From Kryptolebias marmoratus (lineage: Eukaryota > Chordata > Actinopteri > Cyprinodontiformes > Rivulidae), in NCBI RefSeq assembly GCF_001649575.2, contig NC_051434.1, positions 5,386,980 through 5,450,979 of the forward strand: a stretch of 64,000 nt of DNA. Reading direction: 5' to 3'. The notes under the pieces were generated by a model that saw nothing but the letters and a program-made list of their open reading frames with translations, ran no database searches and was not told the origin of the DNA. Below, piece by piece: positions 60,401-64,000 of the stretch. Each line of letters starts with the position of its first letter. Position 1 is the first letter of the stretch. The translations under genes were made by a program, and so were the position numbers.

Positions 60401-63400
60401 TGGTTCGTCTGCTGCAGAATGTTGCCCGGATCCCAGAGATGGAGCTGCTGTGGAGAGACTTGTTGCACAACCCACAAGTTCTCAGTCCTCAGTTCACTGG
60501 TAAACTGCAATATGTCAGGTTTAGTTTCCATAAACTCTAAACCAGCATTGTTATTCTACTGGTCTTTTGTATCATTTCAGGTTGAATTTATACTGATAGT
60601 CAAACATATGTGATGTAATTTCTCCAGGTATACTCCAGCTTCTAACGGCTCGAACGTCCCGTAAATTCCTTGCCTGTCGACTCACACCTGACATGGAGAC
60701 TAAGCTGCTTTTCATGACCTCCAGGGTAAAACCTAACTTCTGGTGTATGTCTATGATTGTCTCTCCACCTGTGACTCAGGTGTGTTGTTTATTTTATTTT
60801 TCTGTATCTCCATATATGCACAGGTGCGTTTTGGGCAGCAGAAGCGGTATCAGGACTGGTTTCAGAGACAGTACCTGTCCACGGCGGAGAGCCAGTCGCT
60901 GCGCTGTGATCTGATCAGATACATCTGCGGGGTCGTCCATCCATCCAATGAGGTGCTAAGCTCTGATATCTTGCCACGCTGGGCTATCATTGGCTGGCTA
61001 CTTACCACCTGCACGGTAAGAAGACACGGTCATAGGCTGGAAGTGTGAACGTCACACTTAATTAAGCTTGATAACTCATGCTCACCTGATTTGCTTCTCT
61101 GCAGTCAAACGTAGCTGCCTCCAATGCCAAGCTGGCTCTCTTTTATGACTGGCTTTTCTTCAACCCAGAAAAAGACAGCATCATGAATATAGGTAACACA
61201 CACACGCACACACACATACACACACACACACACACATTTGAGAGCCTTTTTTCTGCGTATCGGTCACTTCCCAAAGGTTTTAATGTAAAGAAGAGTTGAC
61301 TGTGTACATGCCTTCAGTACACAGTGTAGTGTTTTCTAATAAAGTGTTTAAAAAAATCTTTTTAGTCAAAATATAATTTTTTTTGCTTTAATCCCTGCAT
61401 TCACGGGCCTCTGAACGATCCTTGTTAAATGCTGAAACCTTGTTTCAACGTCCCCAAATGTCACCACAAGTCTAAACCTGACATTTATTTTCACTTAATG
61501 CTATAACTTTTTTGTTTATATTAGTTTTTCACAGACAAATTTAGAGGATTATTTAAAATTCTTTTTCTCCTCACTTTGTTTGGTTGAAAAAGTGACAGTT
61601 TAAGTACAGATGAAGACTGACATTTATAATTAATCACACAATTTAAAACTGTCAACACTTCAGCCATTATCATTTTTTAAATAATTATTAGAAGCAGCTA
61701 AAATTGATAGGAGAAAGTCATATTTTCAAATAAGTCATGGACATTACACTCCCTGTTTCCCAATTTAAAAGTGCTTTAATGTACAGATAATATAGTCACA
61801 GTCTCTGAGATTTATTTGAAACTTAATTGCTGTTCATAATTGTTAGACCTGAAGAACAAAAGCCAGTTGACACGAAGATAAAATAACACAAATGTTTATT
61901 AAAGAGCTGATGAGATTCAGGAACTTCTGATGCTACATCCGATAAATTCCTGTAACAACAAGAGACTCACTTGCTCATGATAAACATCCAGGATGTTTAC
62001 ATGTGTGGGTACAACACTCACTGAAACAAAACAGTATCTGTCCAACTACAGAAATGGATCTGTTACAATCTGTTATTGTGGTTCACTTGTTTGAAAGAGC
62101 AGATTTAACATTGTTCAGATGTGACTGACTTCTGTTGAGGCTACATGTGAAGGACTAAAGTGTTCGTGCTGATATTTACATTTTTCAGAACCGGCCATCC
62201 TGGTGATGCATCACTCCATGAAACCTCATCCTGCCATCACGGCCACACTGCTGGACTTCATGTGCAGAGTAACATGCGACTTGAATACTAAAACAGTCAA
62301 ATATTGAAAATGCTACTGAGAAAACGCTTCCAAATAATAACACGACTCTTGTTATTTTGCTCCCCTGTCCCGTCTTCTGTTTTCTTCCTCCCTCCTCAGA
62401 TCATTCCTAACTTCTTCCCTCCATTAGAGTCTCAGGTCCGTCAGGGTGTCTTTAACTCGCTGAACTTCATCATGGAGAAGAGGGTGCTGGCGTAAGAGAT
62501 GCACAAATCTATCTCTGTATTGTACATTTCAATATCTATATGCTTTAATCACTCACTAAACATATTTATGATTTGATATTGGTCTGTTTCTTTTAGTCAC
62601 CTCGCTCCTTTGTTTGATAATCCAAAACTGGACCGAGAACTTCGATCAATGCTCCGAGAGAGGTTCCCAGAATTCTGCAGTCCGCCATCTCCTCCCACCG
62701 AAGGTAACGCATGTCCACTTATTCAACAACACACTCAACCAGTGATTACACACGTGTCAAACACACACAAAACAGCTGTATTTACACTATAAAACACGAG
62801 GGAACATGTTAAACCAGCAAAAAAACAAATAGAAAGCAGCTGAAACGTTAAAATGTTTCCATGTCCTGCAGTCAAGATGGAAGAGGCTGTTTCCATGGAG
62901 ATGGACAACCATGTGCTGGATAAGGAGGAGGGTTGCTATGACAACACAGAAGCTGCTTTCAGTGACGATGAAGAGGAAGTCAACAACAAAGGTGAAAACA
63001 GGAGATGGGGACTTCACTGATAACAAGTTCAGACAAGTTAAATTTAGATAAACTGGCTTAAATGCATCAAAGATGATCTAAATTTGGATATATGGTTCAA
63101 ACCAGTCAGAGCTGAAGGAGTTTTAACCATTTTGGTCTGAATAACTGTATTATAATTGTCAGTTTGTGTGTTAATTTAAATAATTTTGAGCTAAAAGAAG
63201 AAGTTATTGAACCGTAATAATTTAGTTTGCTATAAACTAGTGAAACTCCAGCTGGGTCCACTTTAACACTTTAATATGTCCTAAATCAAGACAACTGATC
63301 CAACTGGTTATAATGACTCAAAGGTGTACTGGGATGTTTTAGAGATGAACATGTTTCAGGTGTGCCACAGGCACACAAACTTTATTGTTTGCTTAAGTGA

Positions 63401-63717
63401 CTTGAGTGCAGTAACATCACGTCATCCATTGACCAATCACTGTGCAGGAAAGAAGAGAGAGTTCAGGTTCCATCCAATCAAAGAGGCTGTGATGGAGGAG
63501 CCTGCTGACATCACGCCCTGGTTAGATCAACTCGACGACACCATGAAGGAGAAAGTACAGCAAATTCAGAAGACCAGGTGAGATCTCAAGTCTTTCTTCA
63601 GGTCCATACAACAGTTTTTTTTTACCAAAAGCCTGATTTTAACAACAAACTTCTCTTCTCAGTGACACGGAGACTCAGTGTGAGGTGATGCAGGAGATTG
63701 TTGATCTCATCCTGGAG
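57487..63717 (+). CDS. ints3: Integrator complex subunit 3, N-terminal 584 residues (continues past window)
   Basis: Subunit of the Integrator complex (snRNA 3' processing and attenuation of Pol II) that also forms the SOSS single-strand DNA-binding complex; nuclear. Seventeen exons join in frame: 57487-57570, 58829-58912, 59339-59422, 59508-59621, 59721-59805, 59886-59952, 60135-60276, 60370-60499, 60628-60725, 60824-61015, 61105-61192, 62189-62268, 62400-62491, 62597-62703, 62872-62991, 63448-63577 and 63663-63717. Match to vertebrate INTS3 is very close: [97 protein letters not shown] and [15 protein letters not shown]. The N-terminus is shorter than human because the Ala/Gly-rich run is missing. 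The donor at 63,718 leads into the next, unseen exon; about 450 C-terminal residues lie outside. Confidence 0.96.
61196..61236. repeat. (CA)n microsatellite in ints3 intron
   Basis: Interrupted CA repeat starting four bases after the exon 11 donor. Confidence 0.9.
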
Positions 63718-64000
63718 GTCAGTTGACTTCTGTTTGTGTTCCCATGATTCACCACAAAATGTTAACAAAGACAGTTTGTCTCCAACTTCCTCCAACTTGA
63801 GAAGTGAAATCAAGTGATGGAAATTAGCTCAGGTGTTTGCAGGAGCCTCTTCTATCAAAAACAAACTCATCAGACACATTAACACCCGAACAATCAGTAA
63901 TGTCAAAAATAAATGACATTTAAACTGCGCAAACAAAAAAAATTAAGCATGCTTGGGTTCTTCTTTAAATTACTTCCCTTTTTCTCTGACATGTCATAGT

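Overview
The window is vertebrate genomic DNA, almost certainly a teleost (probably percomorph) fish. Genes are split into many short GT-AG exons. The introns are AT-rich and full of fish-type dispersed repeats, including a Tc1-like transposase relic and a hAT miniature element. The zinc-finger genes are of a kind typical of fish. Exon boundaries were placed by hand from splice sites, reading-frame continuity and recalled vertebrate orthologues; no alignment was run.

Layout. (1) 1-3,572, +: the 3' eleven exons of dnai2, an outer-arm dynein intermediate chain of motile cilia. (2) 4,115-21,672: four two-exon C2H2 zinc-finger genes on the + strand (called znfA-znfD here), a tandem family. Each has a short alanine-rich helical domain in exon 1, one phase-1 intron and a large finger exon. 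dusp11 (RNA 5'-triphosphatase/phosphatase) lies between znfA and znfB on the - strand. It has an intronless coding region and is head to head with znfB. (3) 21,673-26,479: about 5 kb with no gene I can support, holding a SINE-like repeat, GT microsatellites and a hAT relic. (4) 26,480-56,359, +: npr1 (natriuretic peptide receptor A, a membrane guanylate cyclase), with a CpG-rich first noncoding exon, a 3.5 kb first intron and 21 coding exons that join into a complete 1,058-residue protein. (5) 57,487 to the end, +: the first 17 coding exons of ints3 (Integrator subunit 3), 584 residues, running off the window. NPR1 and INTS3 are also neighbours in human 1q21.3, so this is old synteny and supports the NPR1 rather than NPR2 assignment.

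The conserved genes (dnai2, dusp11, npr1, ints3) act in unrelated processes: ciliary motility, RNA 5'-end processing, cGMP signalling and snRNA/transcription control. The part most likely to hold under-described biology is the zinc-finger cluster. It shows a shared N-terminal helix domain for which I recall no named family, internally duplicated in three of the four genes. It also has recurrent unusually short fingers, a five-finger super-module that has multiplied within znfD, a shared C-terminal motif, and similar promoters carrying CCGGAAG and CTCF-like sites.
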